The position numbers and the translations under genes are program-made. From a virus, in IMG/VR virus record IMGVR_UViG_3300032342_000020, positions 1 to 41,062 of that record: DNA of 41,062 nt. One strand, written 5' to 3'. Every line of letters begins with the position of its first letter. Positions within the stretch are counted from its first letter, which is position 1. Below, piece by piece: positions 13,234 to 19,873 of the stretch. The notes under the pieces are model-generated. The model was not told the origin of the DNA. It saw only the letters and a program-made list of their open reading frames with translations, and did not search any database.

Positions 13234-14489
13234 ACCTGATCAATGCCAACAGTTTGCAGATCCCACTGGCGGATCAATGCGTCCAGATGGTGGTGACCAG
13301 CCCGCCGTATTGGGCGCTGCGCGATTATGGCGTGGAAGGTCAACTGGGGCTGGAGGCGACGCCGGAGGAGTTTGTAGGGAAGATGGTGGAGGTGTTCCGC
13401 GAAGTCTGGCGTGTGTTGAGAGATGACGGGACGCTGTGGCTGAATTTGGGGGATAGTTATTCGGGCGGCGGGAGGGGCGGAAATGGCGATGAGATCACCG
13501 GCAGGGCGAAGAATGCGTCGCAGTGTAGTCATTTTATAGCTGGTAAGCCCAAAGACCTGTGCGGGATCCCCTGGCGGGTCGCCTTCGCGCTCCAGGCGGA
13601 CGGCTGGTATCTGCGCTCGGACATTATCTGGGCGAAGCCGAACCCGATGCCGGAGAGTGTGACGGATAGGCCGACGAAGGCGCATGAATACCTGTTTCTG
13701 CTGAGCAAGCAGGCGAGATATTATTACGACCAAGAGGCGGTAAGAGAGGCTTTCCGTACAACTGACGAACATCGAGCAACGGTTGATTGGGTGCAGGGGT
13801 GGGCAAGCGAGGGCGATCACACGGCAGTTGCCCACTCTATACCAAAATCACATAAAGGAAGCAAATTTACCAGCGGCAAGACTGCGAAAGAAAATACCGG
13901 ACAGGGACTGAGAAAAGACAGTCCAGGCGGCCGCAACCTGAGAACCGTCTGGAATATTGCCACAGCGCCGTATTCCGGCGCGCACTTCGCAACATACCCA
14001 CCGGCCCTGGTCGAGCCGTGCATCAAGGCGGGGACGAGCGAGCGCGGCTGCTGCCCGAAGTGCGGCGCGGGGTGGGCGAGGGTGGTAGAGAAAGGATCGG
14101 CATCGCATGATGCGGAAACAGATAGTATGTATCAGGATGGTGCAGCTGCCAATCGGTTAGCGTTACTCCGGCAAGCGGCTCGCAAAAACGGCGGCGAATA
14201 TGCCAATCAATCAACCACCACCGGCTGGCAGCCCGGCTGCGATTGCAACGCTGGCGATCCTGTGCCGTGCCTGGTGCTGGACCCGTTTGCCGGGAGTGGA
14301 ACGACGCTGCTGGTAGCGCGCAAGCTGGGGCGGCGAGCGGTGGGGCTGGATTTGAGTTTCGCTTATTTGAGCGAACAGGCGCGTTCCAGGCTGAGCCTGG
14401 ATGCGCTGGAGGCGTGGGAAACGGGCGGGTTGGACGGCTCGAAGGGCAGCGATCTGGGCGATTTACCGATGTTCGCGGGGAGTAAATGA
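13230..14489 (+). CDS. DNA (N4-cytosine/N6-adenine) methyltransferase
   Basis: 419 aa from TTG 13230, which overlaps the primase stop (TTGA) and has AGAGGAG upstream. Beta-class permuted order: catalytic motif SPPYW at 24-28, then LNLGDSY, target-recognition region in the middle (about 90-280, with a CPKCGAGW zinc knuckle near 272), and the S-adenosylmethionine site DPFAGSGTT near 350. It transfers methyl groups to exocyclic amino groups of cytosine or adenine. No restriction endonuclease gene is adjacent, so it is an orphan methylase likely used against host restriction or to mark replication; translational coupling to the primase supports expression during replication. Confidence 0.92.
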   Translation: MNLINANSLQIPLADQCVQMVVTSPPYWALRDYGVEGQLGLEATPEEFVGKMVEVFREVWRVLRDDGTLWLNLGDSYSGGGRGGNGDEITGRAKNASQCSHFIAGKPKDLCGIPWRVAFALQADGWYLRSDIIWAKPNPMPESVTDRPTKAHEYLFLLSKQARYYYDQEAVREAFRTTDEHRATVDWVQGWASEGDHTAVAHSIPKSHKGSKFTSGKTAKENTGQGLRKDSPGGRNLRTVWNIATAPYSGAHFATYPPALVEPCIKAGTSERGCCPKCGAGWARVVEKGSASHDAETDSMYQDGAAANRLALLRQAARKNGGEYANQSTTTGWQPGCDCNAGDPVPCLVLDPFAGSGTTLLVARKLGRRAVGLDLSFAYLSEQARSRLSLDALEAWETGGLDGSKGSDLGDLPMFAGSK

Positions 14490-14566
14490 TGGCAATTAAT
14501 GTATGTATGTATGTTGTGTACGTTGTAGGGGCTGTGTGGGGGGGTATAAATTTGTTTTTCGGGGGT

Positions 14567-14620
14567 CTCAGAGGAGGTGGTCAGAGGAGGTGGCCGGAAA
14601 AGCTCCTCTGCTCCTCTGAG
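14567..14620. other. Nested long hairpin CTCAGAGGAG
   Basis: CTCAGAGGAG (14567-14576) pairs with CTCCTCTGAG (14611-14620), and inside it CAGAGGAG (14582-14589) pairs with CTCCTCTG (14603-14610). Two tandem copies facing two tandem complements can form one long stem or two alternative ones. Confidence 0.6.
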
Positions 14621-14826
14621 AAATGTGACAAAACAAATATTCCACCAGGAAGCCCAGCAACATACACAACGTACACAACATACATTAAGGGTTTTTGGGG
14701 GGTCTGGAGCGGGAAAAAGCGGGCGTTTTTGGATGGTTTGGAGTGTATGTATGTATGTTATGTACTTACTATAAGAGACAGACGGTTTTTTTTGTCCTGG
14801 CTAATTGGACAGGAGTTGTCCACTTG

Positions 14827-14863
14827 GTGTACATTGGATTGGGTAGAAATACCCAATGTACAC
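14827..14863. other. Hairpin with alternative inner stem
   Basis: GTGTACATTG (14827-14836) and CAATGTACAC (14854-14863) are exact complements; inside, ATTGGGTA and TACCCAAT pair around a GAAA loop (14838-14857 region). The arms match the TGTACA-type repeats of the same region. Confidence 0.6.
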
Positions 14864-14907
14864 AACATACACCGTTTACTAGAACAGTCCGAATTAGGTG
14901 AACGCCA

Positions 14908-14926
14908 GGGCGCAAGCGTTGCGCCC
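14908..14926. repeat. Interspersed hairpin GGGCGCAA/TTGCGCCC-CTAC
   Basis: Eight-base stem, three-base loop, followed by CCTAC, just upstream of the ribosome-binding site of the 14945 gene. Same group as those at 8293, 11368, 26205 and 27249. Confidence 0.55.
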
Positions 14927-14944
14927 CTACGGTGGAGGTGAAAG

Positions 14945-15307
14945 ATGAGCAGAGTGTTTACGCAGTGCTGCGTGTGCCACGAGCCGACTTACCATAGCTC
15001 GAAGTATTGCGATGTGCACCGGCGGGCGGTGCACCTGGAGCAGAAGTCATCCTGGGAGCGCAGGAACCGCGGGCGCAAGACGCCGTTCGATGGGTGCTTC
15101 GCCCAGCAGTTCACGGTGATCGAGGATCCGGATGCGGAGATCGGGTTTCCGCCTGGCGCGCGGTTGCAAGGGCACGAGGTGCGCTCGCTTCTGGAGCATG
15201 GCTGGATGACATCGGGGGCGGTGCTGGTTTCGCAGGATAAGCGGCTGGTGGTGGTTGGAGAGCCGTACAGGGAGCAGACGTTGAAGTTGGAGGCGGTGGA
15301 GGGATGA
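14945..15307 (+). CDS. Hypothetical protein with N-terminal zinc ribbon
   Basis: 120 aa. The N-terminus CCVCHEPTYHSSKYCDVHRRAVH (C9, C11, C22, H25 and nearby His) looks like a zinc-binding finger; the rest (about 50-120) is mixed alpha/beta with LLEHGWMTSGAVLVSQDKRL. ATG 14945 has GGAGG upstream. It is the first of a closely packed series of small genes after the repeat region and overlaps the next by four bases. Function unknown, DNA binding possible. Confidence 0.65.
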   Translation: MSRVFTQCCVCHEPTYHSSKYCDVHRRAVHLEQKSSWERRNRGRKTPFDGCFAQQFTVIEDPDAEIGFPPGARLQGHEVRSLLEHGWMTSGAVLVSQDKRLVVVGEPYREQTLKLEAVEG

Positions 15308-15858
15308 ATTCGAGCGATTCTTCGATTGCGAACGGGTGCATGATCCCACTGGGGCAGGCGCTGGCGACGGGGGTGTTATGCGGCCTGGCGGTGTTGGGGC
15401 TGGCGCTGTGGCTGAAGTGGGAGGATGCGGCCTGGGTGGGGTTGATTGCGGCGGGGGGCGGGGCGGTGCTGTGGTGGATCAGCTCGATTTTGATGTGGCG
15501 GTCGGCGGTGTATGCGGATTTGAGGCCGGTGGAGCCGGTAGTGGTTCAGGCGGCGGCCGAGACGGTGCGGGTGGAGTTCCGGGAGGAGGGACGGATGGCG
15601 TTCCCGGAGTTGCAAGCGTCGGCGGGGCAGATGAAGGACCTGGCTATCGGGCTGCTGGCGGGGGCGCCATTCTCGGAGACGACCTGGTGCGGGGAGGGGA
15701 GGCCGTTCAGCCGGGGGCAGTTCCAGGCGGTGAGAGGGGAGTTCCTGAAGCAGGGCTGGGCGAGGTGGCGGAACGAGCGGGCGACGAACCAGGGGATGGA
15801 GATCTCCCCTGCTGGGCGGGCGGTATGCAGGGAATTGGCGGGGAGCAACGGGAAATGA
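15304..15858 (+). CDS. Membrane-anchored hypothetical protein
   Basis: 184 aa. Two hydrophobic spans (about 16-36 and 42-62) are followed by a soluble part of about 120 residues; its end (RPFSRGQFQAVRGEFLKQGWARWRNE...SPAGRAVCREL) resembles a winged-helix DNA-binding domain. ATGA overlap with the preceding stop. Membrane anchor plus winged helix is unusual; similar proteins occur as unknowns in phage early regions. Confidence 0.6.
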   Translation: MNSSDSSIANGCMIPLGQALATGVLCGLAVLGLALWLKWEDAAWVGLIAAGGGAVLWWISSILMWRSAVYADLRPVEPVVVQAAAETVRVEFREEGRMAFPELQASAGQMKDLAIGLLAGAPFSETTWCGEGRPFSRGQFQAVRGEFLKQGWARWRNERATNQGMEISPAGRAVCRELAGSNGK

Positions 15859-15888
15859 GTGCGTGTGCGTGCGTGCGCGTGAGAGAGA

Positions 15889-15914
15889 GTCGGATAGTCG
15901 GGAGTCGGATAGGC
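15889..15914. repeat. AGTCGGATAG degenerate tandem repeat, copy A
   Basis: AGTCGGATAGTCGGGAGTCGGATAG after a GTGCGTGCGTGCG run (15860-15880). One of at least seven loci with this unit (also 11443, 17497, 17657, 18923, 22212, 24365). Confidence 0.7.
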
Positions 15915-15916
15915 TG

Positions 15917-16372
15917 ATGGGAAAGTTGGCCGGGTTTTTATATTCGATTGAGTGGAACAATCCTTATACTTCGCCACCGGCGGGGGAGGCGAGTGTGAAG
16001 GCGAGGTATTTTGCTCCGGTCCGGAAGGAAGGGGAAGGGGCGCGGGTTCCGGAGGAGCTGAAGGCTTTGAGGATGACCGGCGGCGGGTATTCGATGACGA
16101 TCAGGGCGATTCTGGAACCGCAGATGGTGAAGACGGATGAGGAGTTGGCGAGGAGCCGCAAGAAGCGGTTGAAGAAACGGATGAAGAAGGAGACGCCGCT
16201 GTTTGCGGAGCATTTCGAGAATGTGGAACTGGGGAGAAATCCGAGTTATTACGAGGGGAAGAGCCGGTATGAGGCGGAGCGGCAGGAGGTGCTGAGAAGG
16301 GAACAGGAAGAGTATGAATATCTGGCGGAGCATCCGTTTGAAGTGCTTGTTACGGCTTGTAACAGGGCGTAG
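15917..16372 (+). CDS. Hypothetical protein
   Basis: 151 aa if started at ATG 15917; the frame is open to 15863, but that part encodes only repeat sequence (RERESDSRESDR) and is not trusted. The N-terminus MGKLAGFLYSIEWNNPY is neutral, the middle very basic (RKKRLKKRMKKE at about 88-100), the end acidic (REQEEYEYLAEHPFE). Not recognised. No good ribosome-binding sequence because the repeat occupies that position, so the start remains doubtful. Confidence 0.5.
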   Translation: MGKLAGFLYSIEWNNPYTSPPAGEASVKARYFAPVRKEGEGARVPEELKALRMTGGGYSMTIRAILEPQMVKTDEELARSRKKRLKKRMKKETPLFAEHFENVELGRNPSYYEGKSRYEAERQEVLRREQEEYEYLAEHPFEVLVTACNRA

Positions 16373-16381
16373 AAGGGCGTT

Positions 16382-16705
16382 ATGGCGAGTTTAGGTGTTA
16401 TCAGACGTGATTTGAGAAAAGCGTACCGCAGGCTGGGAAACTGGCGTGCGGTGGGGCGAGAGTTTGGGATTTCGGGGGGGATGGCGTTCCGGATGGCGAT
16501 GCAGAAGTACGAGCCAAAGAAGGCTGCGATCCGGGTGAAGCTGGGACTTCCGGCGATGGTGCTTGCTTCGGCGTGCGAGGTGTGCGGGGGGGTGCATGTG
16601 AGTAAGCGCTGCACGGTGAAGGCGGCGGCCAGGCGGTACCGGGATCTGTGGGATGTGCCGGTGAGGGAGTTGAGGAAGATGATTGAAGGAAGAGAGGAAT
16701 ATTGA
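16382..16705 (+). CDS. Small HTH-type protein with Cys motif
   Basis: 107 aa. Residues about 5-40 (VIRRDLRKAYRRLGNWRAVGREFGISGGMAFRM, read in parts) look like a helix-turn-helix of the homeodomain-like kind, with a basic surface. A CEVCGG...KRC segment at about 65-77 may bind zinc. The C-terminus is a basic helix. It is short, basic and in the early cluster, so a DNA-binding regulator is plausible; family not recognised. Confidence 0.6.
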   Translation: MASLGVIRRDLRKAYRRLGNWRAVGREFGISGGMAFRMAMQKYEPKKAAIRVKLGLPAMVLASACEVCGGVHVSKRCTVKAAARRYRDLWDVPVRELRKMIEGREEY

Positions 16706-16706
16706 G

Positions 16707-16895
16707 ATGCCGATAACTACGATTCATGGAACATTTCAAAATAAAAGAGATTATGAACTATTTGTATGTCGCCGGGATAGACGGGGACTTTTATTGGCTA
16801 TAGAAAAATTGAATGCCAGGATCGCCCAACTGGAGGCGGAACTGGATGAAGTCAACCAGAGGATCGCAGTGCTGCGTGGGGAGTGTGGGAGATGA
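16707..16895 (+). CDS. Small coiled-coil protein
   Basis: 62 aa from ATG 16707, one base after the previous stop, with GAGAGG upstream. The C-terminal 40 residues (EKLNARIAQLEAELDEVNQR then IAVLRGECG) give a clear heptad coiled coil, so it should dimerise. The stop overlaps the next ATG. Locally AT-rich at 16700-16800. Function unknown. Confidence 0.6.
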   Translation: MPITTIHGTFQNKRDYELFVCRRDRRGLLLAIEKLNARIAQLEAELDEVNQRIAVLRGECGR

Positions 16896-17110
16896 AGTTC
16901 ATGGATAAGGTGGTGACTCCGGCGGGGGTGGGGTTGGTGGTGGGACAGGGGGAGGAGGGGACGGTGCTGGTGAGCATTGCGAGGCAGGACCTGGTGAGAG
17001 GGTCGTGCTCGGGGCCATGCGTGAATGTGTGGGTGCGGATGGATCAGGTGCAAGGGCCGGTAGTGACGGTGAGGGTGGGCGTGAAAGGGGGCGGCCGTGG
17101 GTGGCGATGA
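16892..17110 (+). CDS. Small hypothetical protein, beta-rich
   Basis: 72 aa from ATG 16892, overlapping the preceding stop (ATGA). Predicted beta barrel (VVTPAGVGLVVGQGEEGTVL then VSIARQDLV), reminiscent of small SH3- or KOW-like barrels that begin with a DKV-TPAGVG turn. The tail is Gly/Arg-rich. The last 14 bases overlap the next gene. Very G-rich coding strand. Confidence 0.55.
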   Translation: MKFMDKVVTPAGVGLVVGQGEEGTVLVSIARQDLVRGSCSGPCVNVWVRMDQVQGPVVTVRVGVKGGGRGWR

Positions 17111-17399
17111 AGTGGTGGTGGAGCGGAAGGTGAGCTGGTGGGGGCTGTTCCACTTGCATGTGATGAGCATGGGCGCCGATCCAGGAAGATCGGGGGCGGT
17201 GGATATCGAGCGGTGGATCCGGGAGGAGGTGGAGCCGATGGGGGGGGAGGTGGAGGGGTTTTATAAGTACCAGGAGGAGGAGCTGGGGGTGTGGCATTTG
17301 AGGTTATGGTGGAAGGTGCCGGGATACGTGGGGCGGGTGGCCAGCCAGGTTCCGGAAACCTTTCGATGCAAGTGTGCCGTGGAGGTGGAGCGTGAGTGA
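17097..17399 (+). CDS. Hypothetical protein
   Basis: 100 aa from GTG 17097; an in-frame ATG at 17163 is an alternative start. Aromatic and beta-rich (VSWWGLFHLHVMSMG, HLRLWWKVPGYVGR), ending with a CKC pair. Overlaps the genes on both sides by a few bases, consistent with one polycistronic unit. Not recognised. Confidence 0.5.
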   Translation: MGGDEVVVERKVSWWGLFHLHVMSMGADPGRSGAVDIERWIREEVEPMGGEVEGFYKYQEEELGVWHLRLWWKVPGYVGRVASQVPETFRCKCAVEVERE

Positions 17400-17670
17400 G
17401 ATGAAGGCGTGGCGGTGCCCAGGTGGGGAGCATGTGTTGGGGATGGTGGTGAGGAATGGGAGCGGGGTGCGGCAACTGGTGCTGTATAGAATAGCGATTC
17501 CGTCTAATAGTCAAGAGTCTGATAGTCAGATAGAAGAAGTGGAGGTGATGGCGGTGGTGGAGGGGTATGTGGCGGATGTGCGCTGCTCGATCTGCGGGAG
17601 GGTGCGGACGTGGGTGCCGGGGGAGGAGGCGATGAGGAAGTTGTTGGAGGGAAGACAGATAGTCGGATAG
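17392..17670 (+). CDS. Small zinc-ribbon-like protein with repeat insertion
   Basis: 92 aa from GTG 17392 (an ATG three codons later is an alternative); GGAGGTGGAG is directly upstream. Starts KAWRCPGGEHVLGMVVRNG and ends near DVRCSICGRVRTWV-G-EAM, so the cysteines C/H and CSIC could form a zinc ribbon across a beta sheet. Between them, codons for SNSQESDSQIEE come from an AGTC-ATAG type repeat (17497-17537), an in-frame insertion in a surface loop. Not assigned to a family. Confidence 0.55.
   Translation: MSEMKAWRCPGGEHVLGMVVRNGSGVRQLVLYRIAIPSNSQESDSQIEEVEVMAVVEGYVADVRCSICGRVRTWVPGEEAMRKLLEGRQIVG
17497..17537. repeat. AGTC/ATAG degenerate repeat inside the 17392 gene
   Basis: TCTAATAGTC, TCTGATAGTC and AGATAG units run in frame in the coding sequence. 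Same family as the intergenic AGTCGGATAG repeats. Confidence 0.6.
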
Positions 17671-17686
17671 TCTGATAGTCGGATAG
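17657..17686. repeat. AGTCGGATAG tandem repeat, copy B
   Basis: Units AGATAGTCGGATAG, TCTGATAG and TCGGATAG span the stop of the 17392 gene and the gap before the next gene. Confidence 0.7.
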
Positions 17687-17695
17687 GTGATCAGG

Positions 17696-17869
17696 ATGGA
17701 AAAGGATCAGGTCAGGTTGGATGTGGTCAAAGAGGCAAAGGAGGAGTTATGGGGAAAGATGGTCGATATGCAAAGAGGGAACCGTCCGCTCAGCGAGGCG
17801 GAGTGGCGCCAGGTGCTGGGGAAGCTGGAAGAGTGGGTGGTAATGCTGGGGGAGATGGGGGAGGGCTGA
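17696..17869 (+). CDS. Small helical hypothetical protein
   Basis: 57 aa from ATG 17696 (GTG 17687 is an in-frame alternative inside the repeat). Helical and amphipathic: KEELWGKMVDMQRGNRPL then SEAEWRQVLGKLEEWVVML. No known family. It directly follows an AGTCGGATAG repeat, which replaces the normal ribosome-binding region; TCAGG is the only weak signal. Confidence 0.5.
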   Translation: MEKDQVRLDVVKEAKEELWGKMVDMQRGNRPLSEAEWRQVLGKLEEWVVMLGEMGEG

Positions 17870-17904
17870 GCCGGGAGGAGCGGCTCACAAGAAGTGAGCT
17901 GACA

Positions 17905-18033
17905 ATGCTGGCCAGCCTGGTGCAATGGCGGGTGAATATGCTGATGGTGCAAGCGCTGATCAGCGAGCAGGCGAAGGCGCAGCGGGATAAGCTGGAGCGG
18001 TTGTTATGGAAGCTGGACAAGATAAGGAGATGA
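17905..18033 (+). CDS. Small helical hypothetical protein, start uncertain
   Basis: 42 aa from ATG 17905. The frame is open back to 17749, but that part overlaps the previous gene and is low complexity. The product is a helix with alternating hydrophobic and charged residues (LIQ-type MLMVQALISEQAKAQRDKL then ERLLWKLDKIRR). A GAGCCG/CGGCTC hairpin at 17866-17886 encloses GGAGGAG. It may be a coiled-coil partner of the neighbours. Confidence 0.4.
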   Translation: MLASLVQWRVNMLMVQALISEQAKAQRDKLERLLWKLDKIRR

Positions 18034-18037
18034 GGCG

Positions 18038-18379
18038 ATGAGGCGAGAGGGCGGGTTGGTTTTGATGGGATTGGTGGTGATGGCGGTGGTGGGGCTGGCG
18101 CTGCTGGCGCACAGCTCTCCCAGGCCGCTGATCGCACGCAGCCTGTGGCTGGTGTGCCAGGTGTGGAGCTGGGAGAAGGGGGATTGGAAGACGGTGATGT
18201 GCATCGAGAGGCCGCGGGTGAGGGGGGCTAGGGAACCGGCGATCCTTCCCACAGCGACGGAGATGGCCTGGCCGACCGCTACGCCAACTATATGGGAGCC
18301 GTGGTCGACGGCTACGCGGACGGCGACAGAAGAGCCTTATCCAGTGGAAGAGACAGGGACGCCGGGGCCGTATCCATGA
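18038..18379 (+). CDS. Secreted/anchored protein with Pro-Thr-Ala linker
   Basis: 113 aa. Residues about 7-25 (LVLMGLVVMAVVGLALLA) are a signal peptide or membrane anchor. A small domain with two cysteines (VCQVWSWEKGDWKTVMCIE) follows, then a Pro/Thr-rich tail (ILPTATEMAWPTATPT...). PTATPT tails are common in Chloroflexota envelope proteins, one clue to the host. It lies upstream of the lysis genes among small membrane proteins, and could be an envelope-acting lysis or exclusion factor; function unproven. Confidence 0.55.
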   Translation: MRREGGLVLMGLVVMAVVGLALLAHSSPRPLIARSLWLVCQVWSWEKGDWKTVMCIERPRVRGAREPAILPTATEMAWPTATPTIWEPWSTATRTATEEPYPVEETGTPGPYP

Positions 18380-18657
18380 GCGAGATGGAGGAGTTGATCA
18401 GGAGGGTGGAGAGCCAGGCGCATATGGCGGACCTGTGCGGGGTGGATGTGCTGCTGAAACCGGCGGACGCAGGCAGACTGGTGGAGTATGTTAGGAAATT
18501 GGAGGCGCAGAATGGACGAAGAGATCCGGGAAATGAGGACGAAATGGCGGGTAGAGGGGGCGGTGAGGAAGGAGCGGCGCTGGGTGGTAGGGGCGCTGGG
18601 GCTGGCGGTCATGGCGCTGGCGGGTGTGGTGTGGTGGTTGATCAGATAAACGGATAA
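18376..18657 (+). CDS. Small hypothetical protein, overlaps an embedded gene
   Basis: 93 aa from ATG 18376, overlapping the preceding stop. The first ~50 residues (MSEMEELIRRVESQAHMADL...GRLVEYVRKLEAQNG) are helical and protein-like. The remainder is Gly-rich because the same bases encode the membrane peptide at 18512-18649 in another frame, so the C-terminal half may be spurious or under little constraint. Confidence 0.5.
   Translation: MSEMEELIRRVESQAHMADLCGVDVLLKPADAGRLVEYVRKLEAQNGRRDPGNEDEMAGRGGGEEGAALGGRGAGAGGHGAGGCGVVVDQING
18512..18649 (+). CDS. Embedded 45-aa single-TM protein
   Basis: Not long enough for common ORF cut-offs. It begins with a charged helix (MDEEIREMRTKWRVEGAVRK) and ends with one hydrophobic membrane span and WWLIR. 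GGAGG lies six bases before ATG 18512. It is almost completely nested in another frame of 18376-18657. Its N-in basic, single-span design resembles small regulatory or lysis-related membrane peptides. Confidence 0.5.
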   Translation: MDEEIREMRTKWRVEGAVRKERRWVVGALGLAVMALAGVVWWLIR

Positions 18658-18705
18658 TCGGAAGGCGGGGCGGACACGGGCCGCCCATCCAGGATGGAGG
18701 TGAGG

Positions 18706-18933
18706 ATGGTTGAGAAGGATGAACCGAAGGGAGAGCCTCAAGGGCTTTATGGGAAATACCGGATCGAGAAGGGGGATGGGTCGCCGGTGGATCCGAAGGC
18801 GGTGTATTTTACGCTGAGGCTGGATACGGATGCGCATGCGCGGGCGGCGATCCGGGCGTATATCGAGAGCTGCAGGGATGCGCAGCCGGAGCTGGCGCGG
18901 GATCTGGAAAAGGTCTTAAAAGAAGTCGGATAG
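18706..18933 (+). CDS. Conserved small phage protein
   Basis: 75 aa from ATG 18706 with GGAGG upstream; an in-frame ATG at 18694 is less well placed. The pattern GKYRIEKGDGSPVDPKAVYF then TLRLDTDAHARAAIRAYI is one I recognise from many siphophage and prophage genomes. No function is established to my knowledge. Compact alpha/beta, no membrane segment. It is the last gene before the late promoter, and its stop is followed by an AGTCGGATAG repeat. Confidence 0.7.
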   Translation: MVEKDEPKGEPQGLYGKYRIEKGDGSPVDPKAVYFTLRLDTDAHARAAIRAYIESCRDAQPELARDLEKVLKEVG

Positions 18934-18971
18934 TCTGATAGACGGATAGGTTATGAGACTATCCGTCTATC
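18923..18971. repeat. AGTCGGATAG repeat forming a 13-bp hairpin
   Basis: After AGTCGGATAG units, GATAGACGGATAG (18937-18949) and CTATCCGTCTATC (18959-18971) are exact complements around a nine-base loop. It sits just downstream of the last early gene. It has no T-run, but could still stop or slow transcription before the late promoter. Confidence 0.7.
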
Positions 18972-18997
18972 AATCTGGCGACTAATACGAGAGAGGA

Positions 18998-19026
18998 TTG
19001 ACATTTGAGGAGAAGTGTTTTAAAAT
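18998..19026 (+). promoter_or_regulatory. Strong sigma70-type late promoter
   Basis: TTGACA (18998-19003), spacer of 17, TAAAAT (19021-19026), start expected near 19033. It precedes the lysis cassette and, beyond it, all virion genes on the same strand, so it is the probable late promoter. No repressor operator is evident. Confidence 0.8.
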
Positions 19027-19032
19027 TCAGTA

Positions 19033-19172
19033 AATGAATATTGGGCGGTGGGGATCGGTGATCCCCCATAAACCCATGCATGCCCGATCGTGGTTCGGGC
19101 AATATCGGAGATGAGCGCCCGGTGTCATTACGACACCGGGCGCTCGCCGTTTAAGGTAAAGGAGAATGAAAA
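19033..19172 (+). promoter_or_regulatory. Structured 140-base leader with three hairpins
   Basis: Downstream of the late promoter: GGGGATC-GGT-GATCCCC at about 19050-19066, TGCCCGA/TCGGGCA (19081-19087 and 19095-19101) and a perfect 14-bp hairpin GAGCGCCCGGTGTC (19113-19126) with its complement (19132-19145), followed by GCCGTTTAAGG and the AAGGAG site. The last hairpin without a T-run could be a pause site, an antitermination RNA or a stabilising 5' structure. No known riboswitch recognised. Confidence 0.6.
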
Positions 19173-19535
19173 ATGAAAGATATCTTTAGTTCGAGAAAGT
19201 TCTGGGCTTTGATCATCGCCTTATGCGTGTTGTTTGCGAGTTTCTTCTTCCCGAATTTCACGCTGAACGAAGAGGCGACTATCGGTCTGGTAGTGATCGT
19301 GGCGAGCTACATTCTGGGCGTGGCAGTCGACCCGGGCGCCAGCGGCTGGCACGGCGTGGTGAAATCACGTAAGTTCTGGGGTGCGACGATTGGTTTGGTT
19401 GCGATCGTATTGAACGGCTTCGGGATCAAACTGCCAGTCGAAGTGCCGCAAGACACGCTCATCTGGGTCTGTGTGACCATCGGCGCGTATATCTCCGGCG
19501 TTGCGTTGGAAGCCAAACGGTTGTTACCTAAATAA
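19173..19535 (+). CDS. Holin-like membrane protein with internal duplication
   Basis: 120 aa, four predicted membrane spans in two similar halves: SSRKFWALIIALCVLFASFF (about 6-25) matches KSRKFWGATIGLVAIVLNGF (about 64-83), each followed by a second span (about 36-52 and 94-113). The N-terminus is basic. AAAGGAG precedes ATG 19173. As the first gene behind the late promoter and upstream of an M23 peptidase, it is the best holin candidate: it would form membrane holes to release the endolysin. Four-span class is unusual; family not matched by name. Confidence 0.7.
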   Translation: MKDIFSSRKFWALIIALCVLFASFFFPNFTLNEEATIGLVVIVASYILGVAVDPGASGWHGVVKSRKFWGATIGLVAIVLNGFGIKLPVEVPQDTLIWVCVTIGAYISGVALEAKRLLPK

Positions 19536-19542
19536 ACCATCA

Positions 19543-19872
19543 ATGACACCACCAGGCGGGGACGAAGGTTACAGCGAAGGCGAAGTGACGCTAGGTACTT
19601 TGAGTACCAAGCTCGACAACATAACCGAGAAGGTCGAACCAGTGGCACGACTGTGCACTGTGATTGCGGTTTTCGATATTCAAATGAACGGAAAGATGGG
19701 CGTCCTTGAACAGCTGAAGGAACACGAAGACCGTCTCACTGCCCTTGAGAAAGTCTTGAATGATTTTAAGACAATCAAGGCGATTGCGATTTACATGGCG
19801 ATAGTTTTTACCGGCTGCGTTTCAGGACTGCTTTGGGAGATCATGACGCACAGGATTACGTTGGTCCATTGA
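19543..19872 (+). CDS. Coiled-coil protein with C-terminal TM (XhlA-like)
   Basis: 109 aa from ATG 19543. A polar N-terminus and coiled-coil region (about 20-75, LSTKLDNITEKVEPVARL and LKEHEDRLTALEKVLNDFK) end in one membrane span (about 82-102, AIYMAIVFTGCVSGLLW). This layout is that of hemolysin XhlA-type proteins that cooperate with holins. It lies between the holin-like gene and the peptidase, supporting a lysis role. No clear Shine-Dalgarno before the start; TTG 19501 upstream is in frame but overlaps the previous gene. Confidence 0.6.
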   Translation: MTPPGGDEGYSEGEVTLGTLSTKLDNITEKVEPVARLCTVIAVFDIQMNGKMGVLEQLKEHEDRLTALEKVLNDFKTIKAIAIYMAIVFTGCVSGLLWEIMTHRITLVH

Positions 19873-19873
19873 T

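Larger units (their letters stand above)
14490..14944. other. Repeat-rich non-coding region, candidate replication origin
   Basis: A reading frame exists here but its translation only mirrors repeats (CMYVVYVV, TYTTYTTYI, CMYVCYV), so it is taken as non-coding. TGTATGTATGTTGTGTACGT-type sequences occur at 14501-14526 and 14744-14766 and inverted at 14661-14685 and 14857-14871. The 20-base arms 14507-14526 and 14666-14685 are exact reverse complements. Two further hairpins lie between them. Iteron-like repeats next to primase and methylase genes suggest an origin or a binding region for the replication protein; this is inference. Confidence 0.55.

Noticed and set aside
12201-13835. 544-aa reading frame on the minus strand
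   Set aside because: Shadow of the primase and methylase genes caused by GC- and G-rich codons; no ribosome-binding site or recognisable domains.
14486-14941. 151-aa reading frame on the plus strand
   Set aside because: Its translation consists of repeat-derived strings (CMYVVYVV, TYTTYTTYI) and it has only a weak start; the region looks non-coding and repeat-based.
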